Positions 15,227-24,408 of a stretch of DNA of 64,000 bases are shown here, one piece after another. The stretch is taken from positions 1 to 64,000 of the forward strand of contig JBMNLV010000006.1 of the NCBI GenBank assembly GCA_050953005.1, read 5' to 3'. The first letter of the stretch is position 1. The number at the start of each line of letters is the position of its first letter. The notes under the pieces are model-generated. The model was not told the origin of the DNA. It searched no databases and was given only the letters and a program-made list of their open reading frames with translations. The stretch comes from UBA6115 sp050953005. Lineage in GTDB: Bacteria > Bacillota > Clostridia > Christensenellales > Aristaeellaceae. A program made the position numbers and the translations under genes.

Positions 15227-16633
15227 CTACCCCCGGCGCAGCTTCTGCCCCTGGGGCGTGTCCTCCACCAGCCAGCCCAGCTGCGCGATCCGCGCGCGCA
15301 ACGCGTCGCTTTGCGCCCAGTCACGGTCCTTACGCGCCTGTGCGCGCCACTGCGCCAGAGCGTTTACTTCCTCGGGCACCTGCTGCGTTGTTTGCGTCAG
15401 GATGCCGAAAATAGCCGCCATATCCTCCATCGCTTTCAACAGGGCCTGGCAAGCTTGGCGGGCGCTGTCCGGGCTGAGCGCGGTATTGGCCAGATAGGCC
15501 AGGTCAAACAGCGCCCCCATGGCCTCGGCGGTGTTGAAGTCGTTGTTCATGCCGCGCCGGAAGGTTTCCCGCGCGGTCTCCACTTGCTCCAGCACATCCA
15601 GGTCGGCCTGCGCCATGTCTTTGATTGGGCAGGTTTGCGCCAGTTCCCTGACGCGCTCCAGCGCTGTGTACAGCCGTGTCAGGGAGGATTTGGCCTGGGC
15701 CATCATATCCCGGCTGAAATTAAGCGGGCTTCTATAGTGGGCGGACAGCATCAGCATCCGCACATCCTCGGGCTCATACTCCTTGAGGATGTCGCGTACT
15801 GTAAAGAAATTGCCAAGGGACTTGGACATCTTGGCGTTGTCAATGTTCAGAAAACCGTTATGCATCCAGTAGTTGACAAAGGGGTGCCCGGTAAAGCCCT
15901 CGGACTGCGCCACCTCATTTTCATGGTGGGGGAAGAGCAAATCCTGGCCGCCGCAGTGGATGTCAAAGCGTTCGCCCAGGTACTCCATGCTCATGGCGGA
16001 GCACTCGATGTGCCAGCCCGGCCTGCCCTTTCCCCAGGGGCTGTCCCAGCTGGGCTCGCCCGGTTTTTCGGCTTTCCAAAGAGCGAAATCAAGCGGATTC
16101 CGCTTTTTCTCGTCCACGTCCACGCGCGCGCCGCTCTCAAGATCCTCCAGGTTTTGCCCGGACAGCTTGCCATAGCCCGGAAAGGCGGGCGTATGGTAAT
16201 AGACGCTGCCCTCGTGCTCATAGGCAATGCCCGCGTCCATCAACCCCTGAATGATCCGGATGATCTGGGGGATATGCTCGGTTGCCCGGGGATGGACCGT
16301 GGCCGGACGTACGCCAAGGGCGTTTGCGTCGCGCCAGTATTCCGCGATGAAGCGGTCGCCCAGTTCCCTGACGGTGGTGCCCTCGCGCTGTGCGCGGTCG
16401 ATCATCTTGTCATCCACGTCAGTGAAATTCTGGACAAAGGTCACCTCATATCCACAGCTTTCCAGGTAGCGGCGGAACACGTCAAACATGATGAAAGGCC
16501 TGGCGTTGCCAATGTGGAAATAATCATAAACGGTGGGCCCGCAGCAGTACATGCCGACCTTGCCTGCCTGAAGGGGAACAAAATCTTCTTTTTTTCTGCT
16601 TTGGCTGTTATAAATCTGAATCATGTGCGCCAT
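15227..16633 (-). CDS. cysS: Cysteinyl-tRNA synthetase
   Basis: 468 residues, the family length. Class I synthetase signatures are seen: the HIGH box as HIGNA in YDYFHIGNARPF, KMSKSLGN, and zinc ligands in CCGPTVYDY, GWHIECSAM and FPHHENE. It charges tRNA-Cys. The ribosome site AGGAG lies a few bases before the ATG at 16633. Its own strong promoter lies in the end of ppk (16697-16725), and comEA follows within seven bases. No T-box leader is possible, because only about 60 bases separate promoter and start. Confidence 0.97.
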   Translation of the reverse strand: MAHMIQIYNSQSRKKEDFVPLQAGKVGMYCCGPTVYDYFHIGNARPFIMFDVFRRYLESCGYEVTFVQNFTDVDDKMIDRAQREGTTVRELGDRFIAEYWRDANALGVRPATVHPRATEHIPQIIRIIQGLMDAGIAYEHEGSVYYHTPAFPGYGKLSGQNLEDLESGARVDVDEKKRNPLDFALWKAEKPGEPSWDSPWGKGRPGWHIECSAMSMEYLGERFDIHCGGQDLLFPHHENEVAQSEGFTGHPFVNYWMHNGFLNIDNAKMSKSLGNFFTVRDILKEYEPEDVRMLMLSAHYRSPLNFSRDMMAQAKSSLTRLYTALERVRELAQTCPIKDMAQADLDVLEQVETARETFRRGMNNDFNTAEAMGALFDLAYLANTALSPDSARQACQALLKAMEDMAAIFGILTQTTQQVPEEVNALAQWRAQARKDRDWAQSDALRARIAQLGWLVEDTPQGQKLRRG

Positions 16634-16696
16634 GCTCCTTTTTGCCCCTGTCCACTTGTTTCTGCTGAGCCTGCCTTGGTGGCTGTGATGTTTTTG

Positions 16697-16725
16697 ATTC
16701 TATCTTTGGCGGAATTTTCTGTCAA
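16697..16725 (-). promoter_or_regulatory. Consensus promoter for cysS-comEA inside the end of ppk
   Basis: On the minus strand: TTGACA (16725-16720), a 17-base spacer and TAGAAT (16702-16697). The -10 box straddles the ppk stop codon, so the essential synthetase gene is uncoupled from ppk transcription. Confidence 0.75.
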
Positions 16726-18757
16726 GCAAGGGGTCGCCGGAGATGATCAGCTCCTCCTGCGCGTTGATGGCCGGCAGCGCGCGGGCCACGCGCTCATATT
16801 GGTTTCCGCGCACAAGCTTCCACCGTTTTCGGTTGTCCAGGAAACCCAATTCCAGGACTGACAGGATCTGCCGGCGGATGCCGGGGTCCTTGACGGGAAC
16901 GGTCAGCTCCACGCGCTTGTCCAGGTTGCGCGGCATCAAATCGGCTGAGGACAGATACACTTCCTGTTCCCCGCCGTTGTAAAAACTGTAGATGCGCGGG
17001 TGTTCCAGAAAGCGCCCTACAGTAGAAAAAATCTGCAAATTGGGATGCTCGCGGTAGTTCAGGCAGCAGATGCCCCGCACCATCAGCCGCACCGGGACGC
17101 CTGCGCCGGCAGCCGCCAGCAGTTCCTCAATCATCATCGGGTCGGACAGCGAGTTCATTTTCATGCTGATGCCGCTTCTCTGGCCCTGCTTTGCGCTGTC
17201 CGCCTCGCGGCGGATACGGGTGAGCATGGCCTCGCGGAGATGGTAAGGCGAGGCAATCATCTCGCGCATCGGATAAGTATATCGATAGCCCAGAATCAGG
17301 TTGAAGAAGGCAGCGGCATCTTCGCCCAGCTGTTTGTCACAGGTCATGACGCCCATGTCAGTGTATAGCTTGGCGGTCACGTCGTTGTAGTTGCCCGTAC
17401 CAAAATGGGTGTAGTGTCTCAGGCCGTCCGCTTCCCTTCGCACCACCAGGGTTATTTTGGAATGCGTTTTCCAGCGCGGCACGCCATACAGCACATGGCA
17501 GCCGGCCTTCTCCAGCGCTTTGCTCCAGGCGATGTTGTGCTCCTCGTCAAAACGGGCGCGCACTTCTATGAGCACTGTTACCTGTTTGCCGTTTTGCGCG
17601 GCGCGCGCCAGCGCGTCAATCATCGGGCTGCGGGAGGAAACCCGGTAGAGGGTCTGCTTGATGGCCAAAACCTGCGGGTCAGTCGCTGCCTCTGACAGGA
17701 AACGGATGACCGGGTCAAAGCTGTCATAGGGATGATGGAAAAACAGGTCGCCGCCCCTGATGGTGCGGAAGATGGTTTCCCTGGCCATCAGGCGGCTGTC
17801 TGTCCGCGGCGTGAACAAGGGGTAGCGCAGGTGGTCAAAGCCGGGCAGATTGCATAACTGCCGCATGAAAAAACGTAAATCCAGCGGGCCTTGAACCTGG
17901 GTAATTGCATCATCGGCGATCTGCAGACCTTCGCGGATGGTTGCCAGCAGCGGCTTGGCCGCGCCCTCCATCACTTCCAGCCGCACAATCTTTCCATAGG
18001 AGCGGCGCTGGACATTTTTGCTCATTTCGTTGAGCAGGTTGTCCATGTCGTCAAGGTTTACCACAAAGTCGGTGTTGCGTGTCAGGCGGAAAGGCATGTG
18101 CATCAGCGGCGCCATATATAAAAACAGCCTTGGCAGGAACATGGCGATCACGTCCTCCAGCAGCACGCCGCGCGCCTTGCCGCGGCCCATGGGCAGCATG
18201 ACCACCCGCGCCATTTGCCTGGGTACCGGGACGATGGCGGTTTGCGGTTCCCCGCCTTTATCGGATTGCAGCAGCACCGCGATATAAATGGCTTTGGCCG
18301 ACAGGATGGGGAAGGGGTGCTGGGGGTTGAGTGTCCGGGGCGCCAGCACTGGCAGCACCTGTGTTTCAAAATACTGCGACAGCCAGCGGTGCTGATCGGG
18401 GTTGAGCGCTTCCGGATGAAGCAGGCACAGCCCTTGTTTGTCCATCTCGGGCAGGATGTGCTGGCTGAGTACCTCATATTGATGGTGAACATGGCTTTTG
18501 ACTTTGCGCCGCACCAATTCCAGCTGTTGCCTGGGCGTCAGCCCCGCCGGGTCCGTGATGATTCGCCCCATATCCTTTTTGCGCTCCAGCTTGCCGACGC
18601 GCACCATAAAAAACTCATCCAGGTTGTTGGATACAATGGACAAAAAGCGTGCGCGCTCCAACAGCGGGTTATCCGGGTTGGTGGCCTCATCCAAAATACG
18701 CTCGTTGAAATTAAGCCAGCTCAATTCCCTGTTGTAGTAGATTCCTTTGCTGTTCAT
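16700..18757 (-). CDS. ppk: Polyphosphate kinase 1
   Basis: 685 residues, full length. The N-terminal signature is YYNRELSWLNFNERIL and LSIVSNNLDEFFMVRV. The catalytic half holds the phospho-acceptor His in RWKTHSKITLVVRR and the second conserved region THFGTGNYNDVTAKLYTD, followed by MKMNSLSDPMMIEELLAA. The enzyme makes long-chain polyphosphate from ATP reversibly. It follows the phosphoesterase-like gene by eight bases in one leftward unit. A pst-pho operon elsewhere in the window fits an active phosphate-storage strategy, although no ppx gene is seen here. Confidence 0.96.
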   Translation of the reverse strand: MNSKGIYYNRELSWLNFNERILDEATNPDNPLLERARFLSIVSNNLDEFFMVRVGKLERKKDMGRIITDPAGLTPRQQLELVRRKVKSHVHHQYEVLSQHILPEMDKQGLCLLHPEALNPDQHRWLSQYFETQVLPVLAPRTLNPQHPFPILSAKAIYIAVLLQSDKGGEPQTAIVPVPRQMARVVMLPMGRGKARGVLLEDVIAMFLPRLFLYMAPLMHMPFRLTRNTDFVVNLDDMDNLLNEMSKNVQRRSYGKIVRLEVMEGAAKPLLATIREGLQIADDAITQVQGPLDLRFFMRQLCNLPGFDHLRYPLFTPRTDSRLMARETIFRTIRGGDLFFHHPYDSFDPVIRFLSEAATDPQVLAIKQTLYRVSSRSPMIDALARAAQNGKQVTVLIEVRARFDEEHNIAWSKALEKAGCHVLYGVPRWKTHSKITLVVRREADGLRHYTHFGTGNYNDVTAKLYTDMGVMTCDKQLGEDAAAFFNLILGYRYTYPMREMIASPYHLREAMLTRIRREADSAKQGQRSGISMKMNSLSDPMMIEELLAAAGAGVPVRLMVRGICCLNYREHPNLQIFSTVGRFLEHPRIYSFYNGGEQEVYLSSADLMPRNLDKRVELTVPVKDPGIRRQILSVLELGFLDNRKRWKLVRGNQYERVARALPAINAQEELIISGDPLLDRKFRQR

Positions 18758-18765
18758 GCAGCCTC

Positions 18766-19839
18766 CTAACGTGTCATGCGCGCGGTCAATATCAGCAGGG
18801 TGGCAGCCGGCCGGTTCAAAAAACGCAAGGGCAGGGGATAGTAGCCTGACACTCCAAGCCCGGGGCTGATGTGTACCGTGTAGCCCTTGATGATTGACAG
18901 GCCGGTGAATCCCTCATCCCCCGGGAAGAAGCCGCCGCTGCCGTTCGGCTGGGGCGGGATGTATACCGGGCCCAGCCCGGGTAGACGTATCTGGCCGTTG
19001 TTGAATTGCCCGGCCAGGAACAGGCTGGGGCTTGGGAGATGCGCCTCCCGGACTTGCTGTGAAAGCTCGCCCAGCTGTACGCTGTCAGGCGGATGGTGCA
19101 TCACGGCGATGATGATGTCGCCTTCCTTCATCTGCGCCATGGCTTCTTTGGAGGCTTCCATGACGGCCAGGCGGTGCTGCGCGTGCCGCAGACGCGCCCC
19201 GGTCAGCGGCTCATAGGGGTTTTCAGCTGCTTGAAGGGATGAAACGTATTCGCGCAGCGCAAAAAGCGCGTTGTCCAGGTCGATCAAAAACAGGTCGCCC
19301 GGACAAAACCAAATGGTCTGCCCTTCGTTTTCAAGCGGATAGGGCATCTCCAGATAGATGGCGCCATGCGCTTGCGCCTGGCGCAGATAGTCAGACAGCA
19401 CCTCGCCATCCCCATGGGGCTGGTCCATCAGCGGCAAGGGGTCCGAGTCCCCGGCAATCAGAAAGACCGGCACATCATCCGGAATCAGATCCAGCATCTC
19501 CAGCAGGGGTTGCACGCGGCCGCTTTTTCCTACCATGTCGCCGCTGAGAACAACCGCCTGATAGCGCTCCTGGCCTAATGCGGATTTGAGGTTTTCCTGC
19601 TTGTTCCCCAAACTGGCGGCGTTCAGGTCGCTCAGGTGCAATATGGTAAAGCCTTCAAGCTGCTTGGGCAGGTTAAGCACAGTCACCCGGCGAGTTTCCA
19701 GGCGCACATAACTGTTGGACAGGCTGTTGAGGCTGAGCGCCATCACCAGGGCAGCCAGCAGCAGCGCTGCCACCAGCAGGCAGCCTACGGGACGCCTTCG
19801 CCGCGGGGCAAACAGCCTGAACGCGCGCCTGTTTGACAT
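18766..19839 (-). CDS. Membrane-anchored metallophosphoesterase-like protein with lost metal ligands
   Basis: 357 residues from the ATG at 19839, which follows GGGAGG. A basic N-terminus and one span (VGCLLVAALLLAALVMALSL) precede an extracytoplasmic domain of the YkuE-like calcineurin fold. The fold's motif positions can be followed: ILHLSDLN (normally DLH), VVLSGDMVG (GD kept), IAGDSD (normally GNHD), MHHPPD (His kept) and AGQFNNGQ (normally GHTHGGQ). At least three metal-binding residues are replaced, so it may not be a working phosphoesterase. It lies upstream of ppk in the same unit. A role in binding or sensing phosphate compounds is speculation. Confidence 0.75.
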   Translation of the reverse strand: MSNRRAFRLFAPRRRRPVGCLLVAALLLAALVMALSLNSLSNSYVRLETRRVTVLNLPKQLEGFTILHLSDLNAASLGNKQENLKSALGQERYQAVVLSGDMVGKSGRVQPLLEMLDLIPDDVPVFLIAGDSDPLPLMDQPHGDGEVLSDYLRQAQAHGAIYLEMPYPLENEGQTIWFCPGDLFLIDLDNALFALREYVSSLQAAENPYEPLTGARLRHAQHRLAVMEASKEAMAQMKEGDIIIAVMHHPPDSVQLGELSQQVREAHLPSPSLFLAGQFNNGQIRLPGLGPVYIPPQPNGSGGFFPGDEGFTGLSIIKGYTVHISPGLGVSGYYPLPLRFLNRPAATLLILTARMTR

Positions 19840-19959
19840 GCTGTCCACCTCCCTGCAATCTGAAGATATCATAACACTGCTGTAAAATAACTTCAATCAA
19901 GCGGGCCGGACCTGGCTTTGCCGCGCCTGTTTTGTCAATCCTGGCAACCGCTTTGTTCG

Positions 19960-19988
19960 TTGCGTCACCGGGTGGTCTATGGTATACT
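19960..19988 (+). promoter_or_regulatory. Promoter of the glycogen operon
   Basis: TTGCGT (19960-19965), a 17-base spacer and TATACT (19983-19988), about 58 bases before the glgB start. Confidence 0.6.
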
Positions 19989-20045
19989 TCGCTTAGAATA
20001 AAATCGCTTGGACCTCGTTCGTCCTGAAAGAAGGGAGGAATGACC

Positions 20046-22064
20046 TTGCGCTATCTGCCCCCCGACGACGCGCACAGACAAAGATTTCATCAGGGAACGG
20101 ATCGCTATGCTTACCGGTTTTTTGGTGCGCATCCTGTCTGGCAGGATGTGGATTGCTGGCATTTTACCGTATGGGCGCCCAACGCGCAGGCTGTCAGCCT
20201 GACAGGAGAGTTTTGCTTTTGGGATTATGAGCGCCATCCCATGACCAAACAGCACGACGGCACCTGGGAAATTCGTTTGCCGGATATCTATTTTACACCG
20301 GAGATTGACCCGACTTGCTTTCATTACGCCGGTGCGGAAGAAAAACTCAGAACATACAAATATGCCATCAAGGGTGTGGACGGCCAATGGACCCTCAAGG
20401 CCGATCCTTACGCCTTTGCCGGTGAGTTGCGTCCCAACACTGCCAGCCTGCTGTATGACATGGACGGCTACGCCTGGGGCGACGGCGAATGGATGGAGGC
20501 CAGGAAAACCTTTGTTCCCTACACCAGCCCCGTCAACATCTATGAGCTGCACCTGGCCTCCTGGCGGCGCGGCGAGAACGGCCAGATGCTCACCTATGAC
20601 GAGATTGCCGACCAGCTGATCCCCTATATTCAGGAGATGGGCTATACCCATGTGGAGCTGCTCCCTGTGATGGAGCATCCCCTGGACATGTCCTGGGGCT
20701 ATCAGGTCACCGGCTATTTCGCCGCAACCGCGCGCCACGGCAAGCCCAAAGAGCTGATGTCCTTTATTGACCGCATGCATCAGGCGGGCATCGGCGTGAT
20801 TCTTGACTGGGTGCCCGCGCACTTCCCCCGCGATGAGATTGGTCTGCGCCGCTTTGACGGCACTCCTTGTTATGAGCACGCGGATATTCGCCGTGCCGAG
20901 ATGCCCCAGTGGGGAACCATGATGTTTGATTTTGCCCGGGGCGAGGTGCGCAGCTTCCTGCTGTCCAACGCCTGCTTCTGGCTGGAGTACTTCCATGCTG
21001 ACGGTCTGCGGGTGGACGCGGTCAGCAGCATGCTCTACCATGATTTTGCCCGTGAGGACAATTACCTGCCCAACCGGCACGGTGGCCGGGAAAACCTGGA
21101 TGCCATCGCCTTCATGCAGCACCTCAATACGGTTGTGTACCGTGATTTTCCGGGTGTGATGATGATCGCCGAGGAGTCCTCCGCCTATCCCATGGTCACC
21201 CACCCGGTCGACAAGGGCGGGCTGGGCTTCGGTTTCAAGTGGAACATGGGCTGGATGAACGACATGCTCAGCTACATCAAGCTTGACCCTGTTTACCGGC
21301 GCTGGCACCATGACAAGCTGACGTTTTCTCTCTTTTACGCCTTCAATGAAAACTTTATCCTGCCCTTCTCCCACGATGAGGTGGTTCATGGCAAGCGCAG
21401 CATGCTGGACAAGCAGCCGGGGGATTTGTGGCAAAAGTTCGCCGGCTTGCGTGCGTTGTATGGCTATACCATGGCGCACCCGGGCAAGAAGCTGCTGTTC
21501 ATGGGTGGCGAATTCGGCCAGTTCATTGAGTGGAAGTTTGACGGGCAGCTGGACTGGTTCCTGATGGTATATGAGCGGCACCCTGATTTGTGCCGCTGTG
21601 TGCGCACGCTGAACCATTTCTACAGGGAGCATGCCGCTTTCTGGCAAATTGACAACAGCTGGGACGGTTTTTTATGGCTCACGCCTGATGACAAGGAGCG
21701 CAGCATCGTGGTCTTCATGCGTATGGACCTGGAAGGCAAGGCGGTCATCTGCATGACCAACTTCACCTCCGCCTTCTACCCGATCTTCCGCTTCGGCCTG
21801 CCTGGGCCGGGCACGGTCACTGAGTGCTTCAACACCGACTTGAAGGAGTTTGGCGGATCCAACCAGTACAACGCCCTGTCCGTCAGGGCGGAGAAGGAAT
21901 TGTGCAACGGCCTGCCCTGGTCGGTGCAGGTCTGCGTTCCGCCTCTGGCCACTGTTTATTTTCACTATCAACGGGAACCTGAACCTGCCAAGACAAAGCT
22001 TGATTCAACAGGTCTTGCGCAAGGGGTGGAAGATAAGGAGGAATCGACAGATGCAACAACGTAA
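20046..22064 (+). CDS. glgB: 1,4-alpha-glucan branching enzyme
   Basis: About 672 residues. Order: an N-terminal CBM48 module (FTVWAPNAQAVSLTGEF), a GH13 catalytic barrel with DWVPAHFP, nucleophile Asp in DGLRVDAVSS, acid/base Glu in MIAEESSA and the third Asp in FSHDEVVHGK, and a C-terminal beta domain. It cuts alpha-1,4 chains and re-joins them as alpha-1,6 branches in glycogen. An ATG at 20040 sits only one base behind the ribosome site GGGAGG, so the TTG at 20046, seven bases away, is the likelier start. The last codons, a charged tail rich in Glu and Asp, overlap glgC by 14 bases. Confidence 0.95.
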   Translation: MRYLPPDDAHRQRFHQGTDRYAYRFFGAHPVWQDVDCWHFTVWAPNAQAVSLTGEFCFWDYERHPMTKQHDGTWEIRLPDIYFTPEIDPTCFHYAGAEEKLRTYKYAIKGVDGQWTLKADPYAFAGELRPNTASLLYDMDGYAWGDGEWMEARKTFVPYTSPVNIYELHLASWRRGENGQMLTYDEIADQLIPYIQEMGYTHVELLPVMEHPLDMSWGYQVTGYFAATARHGKPKELMSFIDRMHQAGIGVILDWVPAHFPRDEIGLRRFDGTPCYEHADIRRAEMPQWGTMMFDFARGEVRSFLLSNACFWLEYFHADGLRVDAVSSMLYHDFAREDNYLPNRHGGRENLDAIAFMQHLNTVVYRDFPGVMMIAEESSAYPMVTHPVDKGGLGFGFKWNMGWMNDMLSYIKLDPVYRRWHHDKLTFSLFYAFNENFILPFSHDEVVHGKRSMLDKQPGDLWQKFAGLRALYGYTMAHPGKKLLFMGGEFGQFIEWKFDGQLDWFLMVYERHPDLCRCVRTLNHFYREHAAFWQIDNSWDGFLWLTPDDKERSIVVFMRMDLEGKAVICMTNFTSAFYPIFRFGLPGPGTVTECFNTDLKEFGGSNQYNALSVRAEKELCNGLPWSVQVCVPPLATVYFHYQREPEPAKTKLDSTGLAQGVEDKEESTDATT

Positions 22065-23223
22065 ATCCTGTGTCGCTATGCTGTTGGCAGGCGGACAGGG
22101 CAGCAGACTGGGCATCCTGACGCGCCATGTCGCCAAGCCCGCGGTCCCCTTTGGCGGCAAGTACCGGATCATCGATTTTCCGTTGTCCAACTGTGCCAAC
22201 GCAGGCATCGACACGGTTGGCGTACTTACGCAGTACAAGCCGCTGGAACTCAACTCCTACATAGGCTCCGGAGCGCCCTGGGATCTGGACATCAACACCG
22301 GCGGCGTTTTTGTCCTGCCGCCCTATTCCAGGGGTGATGCGGGGGAATGGTACAAGGGCACAGCCAACGCCATTTACCAAAACCTGGCCTTCATCAAGCA
22401 ATACAACCCGGATTATGTGCTGATCCTCTCGGGAGACCATATTTACAAATGCGATTATGCCGAAATGGTCGCTCACCATGTGCGCCACCAGGCTGCGCTG
22501 ACGGTCGCCGTTCGCCAGGTGCCCTGGGAGGACGCCAGCCGCTTCGGGCTGATGAATACCGATGCGGACAGCAATATCATTGAGTTTGAGGAGAAGCCCG
22601 CAAACCCGAAGAGCAACAACGCTTCCATGGGCGTGTATGTCTTCTCCTGGGACAAGCTGCGCTACTACCTGGAACAGGATGAGGCGGACCCGACCTCCCA
22701 GAATGACTTCGGCAAGAACATCATCCCCACCATGCTGGCCGCCGGCGAGAAGCTGGTCGCGTGGAACTTTGAGGGCTACTGGAAGGATGTCGGCACCATT
22801 GAAAGCCTTTGGGACGCCAACATGGACCTGCTGCAGACACCGCCGCCCATCAACCTGCATGACCGCAAGTGGCGCATCTATGCCCGCAATGTGGGCGAGC
22901 CGCCGCACTACGCCTCCAGCAAGAGCGTTATCCGTGATTCCCTGGTCACTGAGGGCTGCGAGGTCTATGGCGAGGTCATCCATTCGGTCCTGTCCGCGGA
23001 TGTGCATGTCTGTGAGGGCGCCCGCGTGATTGATTCGGTCATCATGCCGCACGCGGTGATCGGCAAGGGTGCGCTCATCCGCCGCGCCATTATTGCGGAG
23101 AATGCCGTGATCGGTGAGAACGCCGTGATTGGCGAGGAGAGCGGTAACATCGCCGTGGTAGGCAGCAACACACATGTGGGACCTGGCACACGTATAAGGG
23201 CCGGCGAGCAGCTGGGCGAATGA
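22051..23223 (+). CDS. glgC: Glucose-1-phosphate adenylyltransferase, catalytic subunit
   Basis: 390 residues from the ATG behind AAGGAGGA. The nucleotidyltransferase signature LLAGGQGSRLGILT and the substrate segment KPAVPFGGKYRIIDFPLSNC are intact, as are LSGDHIYKCDY and the C-terminal left-handed beta-helix hexapeptides (VIGENAVIGENAVIGE). It makes ADP-glucose, the committed step of glycogen synthesis. The start lies inside the end of glgB and glgD follows after nine bases. GlgC and GlgD form a mixed tetramer in Firmicutes. Confidence 0.97.
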   Translation: MQQRKSCVAMLLAGGQGSRLGILTRHVAKPAVPFGGKYRIIDFPLSNCANAGIDTVGVLTQYKPLELNSYIGSGAPWDLDINTGGVFVLPPYSRGDAGEWYKGTANAIYQNLAFIKQYNPDYVLILSGDHIYKCDYAEMVAHHVRHQAALTVAVRQVPWEDASRFGLMNTDADSNIIEFEEKPANPKSNNASMGVYVFSWDKLRYYLEQDEADPTSQNDFGKNIIPTMLAAGEKLVAWNFEGYWKDVGTIESLWDANMDLLQTPPPINLHDRKWRIYARNVGEPPHYASSKSVIRDSLVTEGCEVYGEVIHSVLSADVHVCEGARVIDSVIMPHAVIGKGALIRRAIIAENAVIGENAVIGEESGNIAVVGSNTHVGPGTRIRAGEQLGE

Positions 23224-23232
23224 GGAGGGCAC

Positions 23233-24354
23233 ATGAAACAGGACATTGTAGGCATGATCTATACCGGTGAGCGCGTGGATGAGCTGCAGGACCTGACCCG
23301 CTACCGCGCCGCCGCCGCGCTGCCCATGGTGGGGCGCTATCGCCTGATTGACTTCACCTTGGCCAGCATGATTCATTCCGGTATCAAAAACATCGGCATT
23401 ATCATGCAAAAAAACTATCACAGCCTGATGGACCACCTGGGAAGCGGGCGGGAGTGGGATCTGCATGGCAAGCGTTCAGGCCTGACCATCCTGCCGCCGT
23501 ATATGTCCCGGGAGAATGTCGGCGTATATGAAGGCCTGCTGGACGCCATGCACACCAACATGAACTTTATGCGCCGCTCGGTGGAGCGCAACATCGTGGT
23601 GACCGACAGCAACGTGCTCTACCAGGTGGATTTCCGCGACATGCTCAACAAGCATCTGCAAAACAATGTGGACATCACCCTGCTGTATACCAGGGACCGT
23701 AATGTGCGTCGAAACGGCCGCGGGCGCTATCTGGACATCAAGGACGGCCTGGTGGAGCGCATTGAGTTTGATCCGATTATCCCGCGTTTTGAAAACACTT
23801 ACATAGGGGCCTTTATTGTCCGGCGCGAGCTGCTCATCGACATGGTGGACCGGGCTGTCGCCTCCGGCCAGCACCATTTTTCGCGCGATATGCTGGCCCA
23901 GATGGTGGTCGAGCGCATTTACCGTGTGGGCGCTTATGAGTGCCCCGGCCGCGTATGGGAGGTGGATTCGGTACAGACCTACTTCCAGGCCAATATGGAT
24001 TTCCTCAACGATTCTTTTCGCAGACAGGCCTTCCGGGATGACAAGCCTGTGTGGACCAAGCTGCGCGACGAGATGCCCGCCCGTTACCTGGGGAATTCAA
24101 AGGTTACCAACTCTCTGGTGGCTGATGGTTGCCTGATTGAGGGCACGGTCGAGAACAGCATTCTGTTCCGCGGCGTGGTGGTCAAGCCCGGCGCGGTGAT
24201 TAAGAACAGCATCATCATGCAGGACGCTGTCGTTTCCCGCAACGCGGAGGTGGAAAACTGCATCCTGGACAAGCAGGTTACCTTGCGTGAAAGCGTGCGC
24301 CTCATCGCCCCGAGCTCCTACCCCCTGGTTGTCGCCAAGAATTTGACAATTTAA
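23233..24354 (+). CDS. glgD: GlgD, non-catalytic partner of GlgC
   Basis: 373 residues with the same fold as GlgC, but the glycine-rich nucleotide loop is replaced (GMIYTGERVDELQDLTRY instead of a GGxGxRL loop), as known for GlgD. PMVGRYRLIDFTLASM aligns with the GlgC substrate segment. The C-terminal beta-helix is kept (VVKPGAVIKNSIIMQDAVV). GlgD modulates the activity and regulation of the GlgC-GlgD tetramer and is found only in Firmicutes and close relatives, which supports the taxonomic reading of this window. Confidence 0.93.
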   Translation: MKQDIVGMIYTGERVDELQDLTRYRAAAALPMVGRYRLIDFTLASMIHSGIKNIGIIMQKNYHSLMDHLGSGREWDLHGKRSGLTILPPYMSRENVGVYEGLLDAMHTNMNFMRRSVERNIVVTDSNVLYQVDFRDMLNKHLQNNVDITLLYTRDRNVRRNGRGRYLDIKDGLVERIEFDPIIPRFENTYIGAFIVRRELLIDMVDRAVASGQHHFSRDMLAQMVVERIYRVGAYECPGRVWEVDSVQTYFQANMDFLNDSFRRQAFRDDKPVWTKLRDEMPARYLGNSKVTNSLVADGCLIEGTVENSILFRGVVVKPGAVIKNSIIMQDAVVSRNAEVENCILDKQVTLRESVRLIAPSSYPLVVAKNLTI

Positions 24355-24408
24355 CCATCTGTTTGATAGTCTTGACTGGTTTGCAAATTCCGGGAAGGAG
24401 GAAGATGA

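Noticed and set aside
16634..16699. Possible T-box riboswitch before cysS
   Set aside because: Only about 60 bases lie between the promoter and the start codon, too short for a T-box, and no T-box sequence is present.
14945..16861. A 638-codon open frame on the plus strand opposite cysS and comEA
   Set aside because: It is a mirror of codon bias in cysS; the product has no domain character and cysS is unmistakable on the other strand.
19977..21647. A 556-codon open frame on the minus strand opposite glgB
   Set aside because: GlgB motifs are complete on the plus strand; the opposite frame has no ribosome site and only shadow composition.
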